A stretch of DNA of 64,000 nucleotides, taken from Mycobacterium szulgai. GTDB lineage: Bacteria; Actinomycetota; Actinomycetes; Mycobacteriales; Mycobacteriaceae. The notes beneath the pieces are model-generated. The model saw only the letters and a program-made list of their open reading frames with translations, was not told where the DNA came from and did no database searches. The stretch is taken from NCBI RefSeq assembly GCF_002116635.1, contig NZ_LQPW01000107.1:1-64000 (forward strand). The letters are read 5' to 3'. Below are positions 12,658 to 21,529 of the stretch, in pieces. A program made the position numbers and the translations under genes. Each line of letters begins with the position of its first letter. Position 1 is the first letter of the stretch.

Positions 12658-13365
12658 GTGGCAGCCAAGGTGTCTGGTCCGCCGCGAGGTACGGCCAAGG
12701 ACCGTGCTTTGCACTACGTGAAGACCCAGGTGCTCACCGGAGCACTTCCGGGCGGCGAACTGATAAGCGAGGGTGATGTCGCGACGGCGCTGGGAATGTC
12801 ACGCACCCCGGTCCGGGAGGCATTCTTGCGACTCGAAGCCGAAGGGTTGCTGCGCTTGTATCCGCAGCGCGGGGCCCTCGTGGTGCCGGTTTCCCCCGAA
12901 GAAGTCCGGGCGGTCATCGAGGCCCGGCTGGTTTTGGAGCAATTCGCCGCACTCCAGGTGGTTAGGCGTGGTCCCGTTGCCTGTTCAGCGGTATTCGAGC
13001 GACTTTCCGGGGCGTTGCGACGGCAACACGATGCCGCCGAGGCGTCGGACTGGCAGGAATTCTTAGCTGCCGACCGCGAGTTTCACAGCATCACCCTCGA
13101 AGAGTCGGGTAACACCATTTTGGCCGGCTTCTACTCGTCGCTGCGGGATCGTCAGATGCGCATGATCCGCGAATCGGCAATGGGCGATCCGCACCGCATG
13201 GCCACGATCATGAACGAACACCGCACGATCGCCGAGGCCTTGCGCGACGGGGATCTGCAACGATCCCTGGCCGCAGTGCGAACCCACCTCGCCAGCACGG
13301 TACGCGCACTTGGTCTTGCCATCGACCCGCTCTCCCCTATCAGCGACGACGACACGCCTCGATAA
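12658..13365 (+). CDS. GntR-family transcriptional regulator, FadR/FCD type
   Basis: 235 residues. The N-terminal winged helix (about 10-75) contains LISEGDVATALGMSRTPVREAFLRLEAEGLLRLYPQRGA, the classic GntR HTH; the shorter core is GMSRTPVREAFLRLE. The C-terminal FCD effector domain (about 80-220) has the family's metal-ligand pattern: ADREFH, then NEHRTIAEA, then VRTHLAS. Such proteins are usually repressors relieved by a small organic acid. Start: GTG at 12658 preceded by GAAAGGG with a 6-base gap. The open frame upstream is only read-through across the promoter. The neighbour on the other strand, a bicupin enzyme, is the likely target. The 3' end converges on the hydrolase gene with a 5-bp gap. 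Confidence 0.9.
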   Translation: MAAKVSGPPRGTAKDRALHYVKTQVLTGALPGGELISEGDVATALGMSRTPVREAFLRLEAEGLLRLYPQRGALVVPVSPEEVRAVIEARLVLEQFAALQVVRRGPVACSAVFERLSGALRRQHDAAEASDWQEFLAADREFHSITLEESGNTILAGFYSSLRDRQMRMIRESAMGDPHRMATIMNEHRTIAEALRDGDLQRSLAAVRTHLASTVRALGLAIDPLSPISDDDTPR

Positions 13366-13370
13366 GACGC

Positions 13371-13964
13371 TCATCCACTGCCCGCGAGGTAGCCGGCAAC
13401 GAAATCCGTTGTGCAACGATGCCATTCACGCCACCCCCGCACCATGTAGTGACCGGCGCCCTCGATTCCGACCCAGTGCGCATCGAGGCCGCGAGCGCGT
13501 GCGCGACATGTTTGGGCACGTGAATCGGTCGGATCCGTCCAGGTGTCGCCGGTCCCGTGCACGACGAGCAGGCGTGTGTGCGCCGGGATCCGATCGCCGG
13601 CCCCGTTCACCCACCACGGCGCCAGCGCGACGACGGCACCGACGTCGCTGCGCGCCGCCAACCGCGCCGCGACCCGGCCGCCCATCGAATGTCCAACCAG
13701 GACAATGTTTTTCGGAGCGCATCGCTCGCTGAGCTCGTCGAGCGCCCGATCGGCGTCGCGTACAGCGTCCAGATTCGGACTGTTCCATCCGCGACGGCGG
13801 TACTGTACCCGTCGCACGACGACATCGGGGCCCAGTCGCCGGCGCAGCGCGCGGGCGACGAACATCATCCGCAGGTTGGCCAGCTGCCACCAGTGCGACG
13901 CTTCATCGCTGCGCACCTTGCCGCCCGGCAGAACCAATACGCACCCCTGGTTGCGTCGCGTCAC
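13371..13964 (-). CDS. Small alpha/beta hydrolase
   Basis: 197 residues, cytoplasmic. The nucleophile elbow is GHSMGG (Ser at about residue 96), the acid is in VVHGTGDTWTDP, and the His is in GAGHYMVRGW, giving a complete Ser-Asp-His triad. The fold belongs to the dienelactone-hydrolase/lipase-like group; the substrate is unknown. It is shorter than most hydrolases because it lacks an elaborate cap. Start is GTG at 13964. It sits 30 bp downstream of the PEBP-like gene on the same strand and may be cotranscribed with it. Confidence 0.85.
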   Translation of the reverse strand: MTRRNQGCVLVLPGGKVRSDEASHWWQLANLRMMFVARALRRRLGPDVVVRRVQYRRRGWNSPNLDAVRDADRALDELSERCAPKNIVLVGHSMGGRVAARLAARSDVGAVVALAPWWVNGAGDRIPAHTRLLVVHGTGDTWTDPTDSRAQTCRARARGLDAHWVGIEGAGHYMVRGWREWHRCTTDFVAGYLAGSG

Positions 13965-13994
13965 GATGGTGATTCGGAGCCGACGGCGGTGTGG

Positions 13995-14525
13995 TTAGGT
14001 CTGCTCGTACGTTCCGTGGATGACCGCCCGCGCGATCGCATGCTGGAACAAGTTGAACCCCAAGAAGGCGGGACTGGCGTCTTCGGTGAGATCGAGCTTT
14101 TCCACCTTCACCGCATGCACCGCAACGTAGTAGCGGTGTGGTCCGTGCCCCGCCGGCGGCGCGGCCCCCACATAGCGGCGCATGCCCGCATCGTTGACGA
14201 GGGTCAGCGCGTGCCCAGGCAACTCCCCGCCGTCGCCGGCCCCCTCGGGCAATTCGGTGACGTCGGCGGGCAGGTTGGCGACCGCCCAGTGCCAGAAGCC
14301 GGACAACGTCGGCGCGTCGGGGTCATAGACAGTGACCGCGAAACTGCGGGTCTCCTCGGGGAATCCCGACCAGCTCAGCTGCGGGCTGACGTCTTCGCCA
14401 CCGGCGCCCATGATTCCGCTGATTTGCGGAGTGGCCAGCGGCTGCCCGTCGGTGATCGAGTTCGAAGTCAACGTGAAAGACGGCAGCTTGGGCAGTGCGT
14501 CATACGGGTCGGACGGCGATGCCAT
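13995..14525 (-). CDS. YbhB/YbcL-type PEBP-like protein (Rv2140c orthologue)
   Basis: 176 residues matching the phosphatidylethanolamine-binding / Raf-kinase-inhibitor-like family. It carries the ligand-binding motif [14 protein letters not shown] (DPDAP...GxxHW), and a second conserved element, [17 protein letters not shown] (GPHRY). The M. tuberculosis counterpart is Rv2140c (TB18.6), whose cellular role is not settled. The ATG at 14525 follows GAGAGGA with a 7-base gap. It lies downstream of the M20 peptidase gene on the same strand (32-bp gap), as in M. tuberculosis, so they are likely one transcript. Confidence 0.9.
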   Translation of the reverse strand: MASPSDPYDALPKLPSFTLTSNSITDGQPLATPQISGIMGAGGEDVSPQLSWSGFPEETRSFAVTVYDPDAPTLSGFWHWAVANLPADVTELPEGAGDGGELPGHALTLVNDAGMRRYVGAAPPAGHGPHRYYVAVHAVKVEKLDLTEDASPAFLGFNLFQHAIARAVIHGTYEQT

Positions 14526-14557
14526 GGACAGTCCTCTCGGGTAATCGGGCGGAATCT

Positions 14558-15904
14558 CTAGCAGTGTGTCAGGAAGTGCGCCAGCACGTCGGTGCCGAAC
14601 CTCAACGCGTCGATGGGTACCCGCTCATCGACGCCGTGGAACAGCGATGAGAAATCCAGATCCGGCGGCAGCCGCAGCGGACTGAAGCCGAAACACCGAA
14701 TACCCAAGCGCGCGAACGCCTTTGCGTCAGTACCCCCGGAAAGCATGTATGGAACCGTGCGGCCATCCGGGTCGATCGCGAGCACCGCGGCGTTCATCGC
14801 ATCGACCAGCTCGCCGTCGAAACTGGTCTCGTACGACGGCAGATCCCTGACCCACTCCCGTGCCACATCCGGGCCGATCAGCGCGTCGATCTCGGCTTCG
14901 AACGCCGCTTTGCGACCGGGCAGGATGCGACAGTCCACCACTGCTTCGGCGACGGCGGGAACCACATTGGCCTTGTATCCGGCCTTGAGCATCGTCGGGT
15001 TGGCCGTGTCGTGCAGGACGGCTTTGAGCATGCGAGCCACGGGGCCGAGCTTTTCGATCAATCCGTCCAGATCGGGTGAGTCGATGTCGAACGGGAGGCC
15101 GGTCTCTTCGCTCAACGCGGCGAGGAAGCTGACCACGGTGTCGGTACGCACCAGCGGAAACTGATGGCGACCCACCCGGGCGACCGCCTCCGCGACAGCT
15201 GTGACCGCGTTGTGGTCATGCACCATCGAGCCGTGGCCGGCCCGGCCCCGCGCGGTCAGCCGCATCCAATTGATGCCCTTCTCGGCCGTCTCGATCAGGT
15301 ACAACCGGCGCTCGCCGCCGTCGCGGCGCGGCACCGTCAGGGAAAAGCCGCCGACTTCACCGATTGCCTCGGTAATGCCTTGAAAAAGATCGGGCCGGTG
15401 GTCGACCAGCCACTGGGCACCGTAGGTACCGCCGTGCTCCTCGTCGGCGACGAATCCGAACACCAAGTCGCGGGGCGGCACGATGCCCTCGCGCCGGAAA
15501 TGCCGCGCCAGCACGACCATCATGCCGACCATGTCCTTCATGTCGACCGCACCGCGGCCCCACACATACCCGTCTTCGATCGCACCGGCGAACGGGTGAA
15601 CACTCCAATCGGCCGCTTCGGCGGGCACCACGTCGAGGTGGCCGTGGATCAGCAGGGCGCCCCGCGAGCGATCGGCGCCCTCGAGGCGGGCGAACACATT
15701 GCCCCGGCCCGGCGCCCCGGACTCGACGTATTCGGTCTGGTAGCCGACCTCGGCGAGCTGCTCAGCGATCCACTGCGCGCACTCGGCTTCGCCCTTGGTC
15801 GTCTCGGGTTCACCCGTATTGGAGGTATCGAACCGGATCAGCCTGCTGACAACCTCGGCAACGTCATCGGCGGGGCGGGCTGGCGCCTCAGTCTCACGGG
15901 TCAC
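14558..15904 (-). CDS. M20-family metallopeptidase (Rv2141c orthologue)
   Basis: 448 residues. Zinc-binding and catalytic motifs of the ArgE/DapE/CPG2 clan are visible in order: [29 protein letters not shown] (general base and metal Glu), the dimerisation domain with [10 protein letters not shown], and a C-terminal FHGVDERVP supplying the last His. Members hydrolyse dipeptides or N-acyl amino acids in the cytoplasm; the substrate here is unknown. Three in-frame GTG codons (15922, 15910, 15904) compete as starts. I chose 15904 because AGGAAAGG lies 5 bases upstream and the length then agrees with what I recall for the M. tuberculosis protein. Confidence 0.9.
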   Translation of the reverse strand: MTRETEAPARPADDVAEVVSRLIRFDTSNTGEPETTKGEAECAQWIAEQLAEVGYQTEYVESGAPGRGNVFARLEGADRSRGALLIHGHLDVVPAEAADWSVHPFAGAIEDGYVWGRGAVDMKDMVGMMVVLARHFRREGIVPPRDLVFGFVADEEHGGTYGAQWLVDHRPDLFQGITEAIGEVGGFSLTVPRRDGGERRLYLIETAEKGINWMRLTARGRAGHGSMVHDHNAVTAVAEAVARVGRHQFPLVRTDTVVSFLAALSEETGLPFDIDSPDLDGLIEKLGPVARMLKAVLHDTANPTMLKAGYKANVVPAVAEAVVDCRILPGRKAAFEAEIDALIGPDVAREWVRDLPSYETSFDGELVDAMNAAVLAIDPDGRTVPYMLSGGTDAKAFARLGIRCFGFSPLRLPPDLDFSSLFHGVDERVPIDALRFGTDVLAHFLTHC

Positions 15905-16022
15905 AGTCACCTTTCCTACCACTTGATGGCGGTGCTGGTGTGACTGATGATGATCGCCGAGCCGGGTTGGGCCTGCGCAGACCTATCCGATAGCCTTAGC
16001 TGCCAACTCATGTGGTTGCTTT

Positions 16023-16108
16023 GTCCGAGTGGCGGAATGGCAGACGCGCTAGCTTGAGGTGCTAGTGCCCTACTAATGGGCGTGGGGGTTCAAGTCCCCC
16101 CTCGGACA
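16023..16108 (+). tRNA. tRNA-Leu (anticodon GAG)
   Basis: An 86-nt class II tRNA. The acceptor arm GTCCGAG (16023-16029) pairs with CTCGGAC (16101-16107), with discriminator A at 16108. The anticodon stem-loop is CTAGC-TTGAGGT-GCTAG, giving anticodon GAG. A long variable arm (TGCCC...GGGC) follows, then the T arm GGGGG-TTCAAGT-CCCCC. It reads CUC/CUU codons. CCA is not encoded; the bases after the discriminator are CAT. Its 3' end is the integration target of the island to its right. Confidence 0.95.
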
Positions 16109-17067
16109 CATCCGGCGACACGACTCAGATCGGCCGTCGCCTTGATTTGTCTCAGATGCGGATCGTAGTCAAGGCGGAGTCCCAGGCTCGCGTACACCTG
16201 TGCGCGTTCCGCCCCGGTTGCCTGACCGAGCACGGCAGACGGCCCGCCCAACTCCTCGACCAATTCGCTGATCTGTGCGGCAGACATGACGCGGGGCCGC
16301 TCCGCTTGCTCAAGACGGGCCTTCAGCTCGTCGCGCTCGGCGGTGCGGCGACGCAATGCGGCGGTCAGGTCCTCCACGGCGACGCCAGACTCCAGCGCGG
16401 TAACTAGCGCAGCGACCTTGCCATTGGCCTCGCTGAGCTGGCGCTGCAGAGCGGCATACCCACTGCCTGCTGCCGGGTCCATCTCCTGTCCGCGTGCGAG
16501 GTCTTCCGGATCCGCCAGGGTGGCGATCCATTCGTCGAGTCGCGCTGTCACCTCCTCTTCGCGGAGATAGACGGTGCGCGGATGATCACTCAGGTCCACA
16601 GGCACAGAACGTGATTTACCCAGTTCACAACGGTAGAGGATGCGGGTCGTTCGTTTCCCCAGGCGAGCGGCGCCCTGCATTCGCCGTCCACACGCGGCAC
16701 AGAACAGCAGCCCGCGCAGCGCATACGGCACCGTCGATTCTCTGCTACACACAAGACCGGGACCACGCCGTGCCTGCGTCCGAAGAAGAACAGCCTGCAC
16801 CAGTTCATCGGAAATCAGCGCTTCGTGCGTGCGGCGGTCTGGTGCGATCCAGTCGGCCTCATCACGCCACCGCATCCGGGTCTTATACCCCGCCGCGACA
16901 TCGTCGGGGTTGACCAGGACCTCGTATTTCTCCTGCTTGCCCCAAACACGGATACCGCGATACGCCGGGTTGTCGAGTATCGCGCGGATTGCCGAATGGG
17001 ACAGGTGCATCAACACGAATCGATGGCCTCTGACCTGCGATGTGAGAACTTTCTTTACTGGTATCAA
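16090..17067 (-). pseudogene. Large serine recombinase, truncated: catalytic domain missing
   Basis: About 325 residues covering only the C-terminal part of a large serine integrase. A recombinase domain is present (SAIRAILDNPAYRGIRVWGKQ). It is followed by a zinc-ribbon (LLFCAACGRRMQG, with a paired YRCELGKS) and a coiled-coil segment (about 205-270). The N-terminal resolvase domain with the catalytic Ser is absent; the frame opens at a TTG just after an unrelated gene. It therefore should not catalyse recombination. Its last codons (CVRGGT, stop) are read from the complement of the tRNA 3' end, so the reading frame ends inside the attachment core. This is a relic of the enzyme that probably inserted the island. 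Confidence 0.8.
16091..16111 (+). repeat. Left attachment core (attL) in tRNA-Leu
   Basis: 21 bp, starting CAAGTCCCCCC and ending TCGGACACAT, identical to 33512-33532. It spans the T arm, the 3' acceptor strand and three bases beyond. This direct repeat brackets about 17.4 kb of accessory DNA. Confidence 0.85.
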
Positions 17068-17090
17068 GGCTAACTCCGGGATTGCGAAGC

Positions 17091-18083
17091 TTAGAGTTCT
17101 GTCAGGTTTGTGACCACTGCGAAGCGTCTAACTGAGCAAAGACCAGCCCTCTCGTCGACGACGATGTTGATCTTCGCCAGTGGACTTGCGACTCTTGCGA
17201 GCCAACCGGCCACGAGTCCAACCTTCGCAGGCGTTTGAACACCGACAGGGACAAATAGTCTCTCGACCGACTGCGACTGTGGGTGCGGGAAGACTTCTGT
17301 CAGTATGTCGTTGAGGCCGCCCGCGGCGAGATCTGGCACTGCAGCGAGGTCCTCGATGTGGAGATCTCCCGGATCTGATGCTGTCGTGCCAAATCGGAAG
17401 TGCCCCAAAGGCCCTGTGCAGTAGGAGCTGATGTAGTGGGCGAGGAGGCGGGTCGCCTCTGCGTGCTTGTCCGGATTCGGTGCGATGTCATCTTCGTCGG
17501 TGATCCAAAGCAAGTTCTGGCCGTCGGCCCGGACGCCTTCAACAAGGATCCCAGCCAAATGGCCAATTACCGTCAGCTTTCGGAAAGCCCGTGGCGCCCA
17601 GAGCCCTATTCGTCCGAATGCTGTCTCGGTCCAGGGCTCCTCGCTGAGGCGGTGCGTCGCGTTCTTATCGACAGCGAAGTTGATCAACAGGCCCTCAAGC
17701 TGATCTGCAGCCTCCAAATAGTTGGGCAGAGACTTTAGCCGCACCTTGTCGTTGAGTCGTTTGTACGACATCCGACGCTGCGTTCCTAGCTCGCCTTCAC
17801 GCAACTGCTGACGTAGGCTCCGCCAACTTGAAAGTCCACGAGGGGTGGTCGCCAAGAACGAGAAGACCTCAAAGTGGGCGTCTTTGTGTGTTCCTCCGTA
17901 GTCGCTGAACAGGGCAAGAGAGGGCGAGGTTCGTATCGATCGCACACTGCTATCACACGAAGACGATGGCGATTCACCGATTCGATCGCTGATTTCAGTG
18001 GCCAGGTCGGTGCCCTCCCTTCCCAGGCGGCGCCACCTGCCGGCGCCTGGGCGTTCATCGGATATTTCGGGACCTCTGTTCAT
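17091..18083 (-). CDS. Unknown protein, possible DUF3800/RNase H-like fold
   Basis: 330 residues with no signal peptide or membrane segment. After a polar N-terminus, SLALFSDYGGTHKDAHFEVFSFLA recalls the opening strand with acidic residue of DUF3800/RNase H-like proteins. LLWITDEDDIAPN and DPGDLHIEDLAAVPDLAAGGL could supply further acidic positions. This assignment is weak; I cannot name the family with confidence. The ATG at 18083 is chosen over an upstream frame at 18122, but ribosome-site support (AGAGAA) is poor. The stop lies 23 bp before the truncated recombinase, which suggests the region replaced the recombinase N-terminus. It is divergent from the DUF5131 gene. Confidence 0.55.
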   Translation of the reverse strand: MNRGPEISDERPGAGRWRRLGREGTDLATEISDRIGESPSSSCDSSVRSIRTSPSLALFSDYGGTHKDAHFEVFSFLATTPRGLSSWRSLRQQLREGELGTQRRMSYKRLNDKVRLKSLPNYLEAADQLEGLLINFAVDKNATHRLSEEPWTETAFGRIGLWAPRAFRKLTVIGHLAGILVEGVRADGQNLLWITDEDDIAPNPDKHAEATRLLAHYISSYCTGPLGHFRFGTTASDPGDLHIEDLAAVPDLAAGGLNDILTEVFPHPQSQSVERLFVPVGVQTPAKVGLVAGWLARVASPLAKINIVVDERAGLCSVRRFAVVTNLTEL

Positions 18084-18292
18084 GTGGCTATTCTCTAAGC
18101 TTCTATCTACAACCGGCCGCACGTCAGAATGTGAACGCGTTCAAGTCAGGCTGAACAGCGCGTCGATCAGTATCGATAAGCGATTCCGCAATGTTGATTT
18201 ATTGCCGCACGACGAGTCGCACCTGTCACACTGGTCACGTTCGGCTCATGTGAATACCCTGTCAGTGCTGCCCACAACAACGAGGAGCAAAG

Positions 18293-19036
18293 GTGGCCAC
18301 CAAGAGCGCGATCGAGTGGACCGAGACCACCTGGAACCCTGTCACAGGGTGCGACAGGGTGGCAGCTGGATGTGATAACTGCTATGCGCTGGCCTTGGCC
18401 AAGCGGCTCAAGGCAATGGGCGTCGCTAAGTACCAAAATGACGGTGATGCCCGAACTAGTGGGCCCGGATTCGGCGTGACGGTTCATCCCAATTCGCTCC
18501 GCGAGCCCTACGGTTGGGGAGGATCGCGATTGGTATTCGTGAACTCGATGAGTGACCTTTTCCATGCCAAGGTTCCAATTAGCTTCATACGTAACGTTTT
18601 TGAGGTCGTCCGGGAAACCCCGCAGCACACATATCAAATCCTGACCAAACGTGCTCAGCGACTTGAGAGGGTCAGTGATCGCCTGGAATGGCCTGAAAAC
18701 TTATGGATGGGTGTGTCAGTCGAGTCCTGCCAGGTCACCAGACGAATAGAGCGGCTCCGTAGTGTTCCGAGCGCTCGCCGATTCCTATCTTGCGAACCAT
18801 TGTTGGGTCCTCTTCCGAATCTGGATCTCGATGGCATTCATTGGGTAATCGTCGGTGGCGAATCAGGGCCACGCGCCCGACCGATGGACGCTGCTTGGGC
18901 TACAGAAATCCGTGACCAGTGTCTTGCCGCCAACGTGGCTTTCTTCTTCAAGCAGTGGGGTGGTCGTACCTCGAAAGCAAACGGTCGCATCCTCGAGGGC
19001 AGGATGTGGAATGAAATGCCACAGATTGCGGGATAA
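18293..19036 (+). CDS. DUF5131 (phage Gp37/Gp68-type) three-Cys-motif protein
   Basis: 247 residues. The N-terminus IEWTETTWNPVTGCDRVAAG is diagnostic of the Gp37/Gp68 group. Cys20, Cys27 and Cys30 form a C-x6-C-x2-CYA motif that could hold a metal or Fe-S cluster. Other conserved stretches are FVNSMSDLFH, ILTKRAQRL, LWMGVSVE, FLSCEPLLGPL, WVIVGGESG and FFKQWGG. The fold is thought to be radical-SAM-like, but no activity is established. GTG start with GAGGAG 5 bases upstream. It is followed 100 bp later by its usual partner, TcmP, on the same strand. Base composition is less GC-rich than the host, in keeping with transfer. Confidence 0.88.
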   Translation: MATKSAIEWTETTWNPVTGCDRVAAGCDNCYALALAKRLKAMGVAKYQNDGDARTSGPGFGVTVHPNSLREPYGWGGSRLVFVNSMSDLFHAKVPISFIRNVFEVVRETPQHTYQILTKRAQRLERVSDRLEWPENLWMGVSVESCQVTRRIERLRSVPSARRFLSCEPLLGPLPNLDLDGIHWVIVGGESGPRARPMDAAWATEIRDQCLAANVAFFFKQWGGRTSKANGRILEGRMWNEMPQIAG

Positions 19037-19136
19037 TTCGCACAGTTGATCTGAATGTCGGGGAATCTTGTCGAACGTCCTGGGCGTCGGTAGCAGTCGG
19101 CCGAGCGTTAGACCTCGGTTACCGAAGGAGCGTGAC

Positions 19137-20255
19137 ATGTCGGGAAAGAACCCAGTGCCATGGGAAGCCGATCCACACACCAAGACCAAACACGCGCTCT
19201 ACAGACAATACCTTGGCAAATGGATGCCGATCATGGTGAACGGTTGGGGAGCAAACATCACCTACGCTGAGGGTTTCGCCGGGCCCGGCGTTTACCTGGA
19301 TGGCGCGCCTGGGTCCCCCGTGATTGCGTTGCAAACCCTTGTCGGCAATCCCAAGATCAGGACGAAGGTCAAGACCGGCGGTATTCGCTTCATTTTCGTC
19401 GATCACGATCAGCGATGCATCAGCATGCTTCCCGGGGAGCTGTCCAAGGCGGCAGCCCCAGTACCGCTCGATGAACTGGCACAACACGGGGTGCATGTCT
19501 CGATCGAAAAGGGAGAGTGCGAACCGCGGCTTGCGGAAGTGCTGACCCGAGAGAATGCCTGGAAGCGGCCAATTTTGGCTGTGCTCGACACCTGGGGCGG
19601 AGCGGTGTCGTTTGATCTGGTGCGGCGCATAGCGGACAACCCTGGAAGCGAAGTCATCATTACAATGAAACCTCAGTATTTCTCACGCTTCGCCAACGCT
19701 TCCGACATCACCCACGGCGACAAAGTCTTCGGCGGGACGGCGTGGCGCGAGGTAGCGCAACAGTCATCCGAAGCAAAGGAGCGCTGGCTGTTACAGCGAT
19801 ACCGAGGCTCGGTCCATGCGGCCGGCTTCCCGTATGTTCTTGACTTCGAGCTGGTTGACGCACGTGGAGAATCGCTATTTCTCGTTTTCGGGACGACGCA
19901 CCCGAAGGGCCTCACCAAGATGAAGGAAGCGATGTGGGAGGTCGATGACATCGCGGGGATCGGCTATCGGGACCCGCGCGACCCTGCCCAACAGACGTTG
20001 GCGATCGAACTCGAGCCGCACACGGCCCCGCTGCGTCGCTTGGTAGTAGATCACTTGAACCTGCTCCCGGGTAACCGATCTCCAATACACGAGATCCGAA
20101 AGTTTGCGCTTTACAACACCGTTTTTAAAGAGAGTCAGGCTATGGTCGTGGTCCGCGAGATGGTATCCAGCGGTCTGTTGATTAGAGCCGACGGAGTCCC
20201 TACCGACGCGGGTCTTTCATTCCAGCATGTCGTCTCGCTCCCGACCGCAGGATAG
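19137..20255 (+). CDS. tcmP: Three-Cys-motif partner protein TcmP
   Basis: 372 residues. The N-terminal block KTKHALYRQYLGKW, followed by ITYAEGFAGPGVY and GSPVIALQTL, is the signature of the TcmP family, named for co-occurrence with three-Cys (DUF5131) proteins. Further conserved parts are RFIFVDHDQRC, ILAVLDTWGG and VIITMKPQYF. The arrangement of glycine-rich and acidic loops is compatible with a Rossmann-like methyltransferase-type fold, but no biochemical role is known to me. ATG at 19137 has AAGGAG 7 bases upstream. It immediately follows its cognate partner, and its 3' end converges on the DUF488 operon across 222 bp. Confidence 0.85.
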   Translation: MSGKNPVPWEADPHTKTKHALYRQYLGKWMPIMVNGWGANITYAEGFAGPGVYLDGAPGSPVIALQTLVGNPKIRTKVKTGGIRFIFVDHDQRCISMLPGELSKAAAPVPLDELAQHGVHVSIEKGECEPRLAEVLTRENAWKRPILAVLDTWGGAVSFDLVRRIADNPGSEVIITMKPQYFSRFANASDITHGDKVFGGTAWREVAQQSSEAKERWLLQRYRGSVHAAGFPYVLDFELVDARGESLFLVFGTTHPKGLTKMKEAMWEVDDIAGIGYRDPRDPAQQTLAIELEPHTAPLRRLVVDHLNLLPGNRSPIHEIRKFALYNTVFKESQAMVVVREMVSSGLLIRADGVPTDAGLSFQHVVSLPTAG

Positions 20256-20477
20256 ATCGCTGGCCCAATCAGCTGTACTGCCGACAGGCTTGGTGCCGCG
20301 GCGAAAAAGCTGCGGTACATAGAAATTGACGATTATGGGTATCCCGGCTCGTCACTCGGTTACGAGGCTCGTGTGTCGTAGCTCTGAAGATCCACTGCTG
20401 TTTTGAGACTCACCGACAACTACGGTCGAAGTGGGTGCAGATCCAGCTGTGCGGGCAGAGTCTCCTGTCAGGATGAG

Positions 20478-20918
20478 TCAGACCAGATGTTCGATGTTCA
20501 TGTCGCCCCAACGTTGTGCGAGGTATTCGGCGACGAGCCGTCGATGACAATGGTGAGGTTTGTCTTCGCTGCACAACAGGACCGCGTTGTCGAGCAGTGC
20601 TTGCGGGACCGTCTCCTCGATGCGACGCGCCTTAATCAGGTCTGTGAACTGAGATTCGTACTCTGCCCACGTTCTTTCGCCGCGCTTCTTGTAGCTGTCG
20701 AGCATCTCTTGCGTCGGTGCCAGCTCCGGGCAATGCACATAGTCCATGTTGCAGATCGCTCTGAGGAAGAACTTCAGATCATCCCGCTTTGCGAAGCCTG
20801 CCAATTGCGACACATTGTTCAGTCGCACGTCGACAAGCCGTGTGGCCTGCGCTTCCTTCAGCAAACCGAAGAATCGTTCAGCGGATTTCTTGGTAAATCC
20901 AATCGTGTACAGCTTCAT
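20478..20918 (-). CDS. DUF488 family protein, second copy
   Basis: 146 residues, cytoplasmic. It opens with KLYTIGFTKKSAERFF, has LVDVRLNNVSQLAGF, and carries the family's reactive-looking motif CSEDKPHHCHR (Cys116, Cys124-His-Arg). DUF488 proteins are uncharacterised; the conserved C-x-E...CHR pair suggests a catalytic or metal site. The ATG overlaps the stop of the preceding DUF488 gene by four bases (ATGA), so the two are translationally coupled. The paralogue upstream is longer and differs around the central loop, so this is not a recent duplication. It ends the leftward operon. Confidence 0.88.
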   Translation of the reverse strand: MKLYTIGFTKKSAERFFGLLKEAQATRLVDVRLNNVSQLAGFAKRDDLKFFLRAICNMDYVHCPELAPTQEMLDSYKKRGERTWAEYESQFTDLIKARRIEETVPQALLDNAVLLCSEDKPHHCHRRLVAEYLAQRWGDMNIEHLV

Positions 20919-21529
20919 CGATCGGCTGCTACTTCTGCGCCAAATTCCGGTTGTACGTAAGCAATCCGCTGTTCCTGCCGAGTGAGAGCTTCTTGCAAGA
21001 GCTCAGCCGGCGAGCGGAACAGGTCGGCTTGATGGAGGCCAAATCGAATCATTAGCCGGTGCATTGCCATCGCATGGCTCTCTGTGCGCCCGTCGCGGTG
21101 GATGTGCTCGATTGTCAACCCGTGGTGAATGAGAACCTGTGAGATGAGAACCGTTCGGTGACAGTCGAGTGGCTCCGCCTCGCTGCACATGATCGCAATC
21201 CGATGCACTTTGATGCCCCGGAGAAGGAGTTCGATGCCGTTGCGGAACTCTGAAGTATGCGATAGGCGTTGGTACTGGACTTGACCGTCTACGTAACAAG
21301 CTGGGTCGTTGGTACGGGCGCCGAGTTGCGTTCCTAGGAACACATATCTGATGCCCGCTGCATCCAACGTGCCCTCAATTGCCTGCTTGTTGAACTGAGG
21401 ATTATGCCGACTCATAGGCACCGAACGGACGTCCGCGATCGCGGTAACCCGGTTTCGCTGAAGCAATCTCAGGAAAGTCGAGGAGTCGTGCGTTGAGTGG
21501 CCAATCGTGAACACGTTGTTCGCGTTCAA
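20915..21529 (-). CDS. DUF488 family protein, first copy
   Basis: 204 residues if started at TTG 21529. That TTG overlaps the upstream stop (TTGA) and has GGGGGGAG 6 bases upstream. The frame is open further upstream, but there it only overlaps the dual-OB gene. Motifs: NVFTIGHSTHDSSTF, IADVRSVPMSRHNPQF, and CSEAEPLDCHRTVLIS, the hallmark Cys...CHR. A C-terminal extension of about 50 residues (from LMIRFGLHQADLF) is absent from the second copy. The chemistry is unknown. Its position between a dual-OB protein and another DUF488 protein suggests the three act as one complex or pathway. Confidence 0.88.
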   Translation of the reverse strand: MNANNVFTIGHSTHDSSTFLRLLQRNRVTAIADVRSVPMSRHNPQFNKQAIEGTLDAAGIRYVFLGTQLGARTNDPACYVDGQVQYQRLSHTSEFRNGIELLLRGIKVHRIAIMCSEAEPLDCHRTVLISQVLIHHGLTIEHIHRDGRTESHAMAMHRLMIRFGLHQADLFRSPAELLQEALTRQEQRIAYVQPEFGAEVAADR

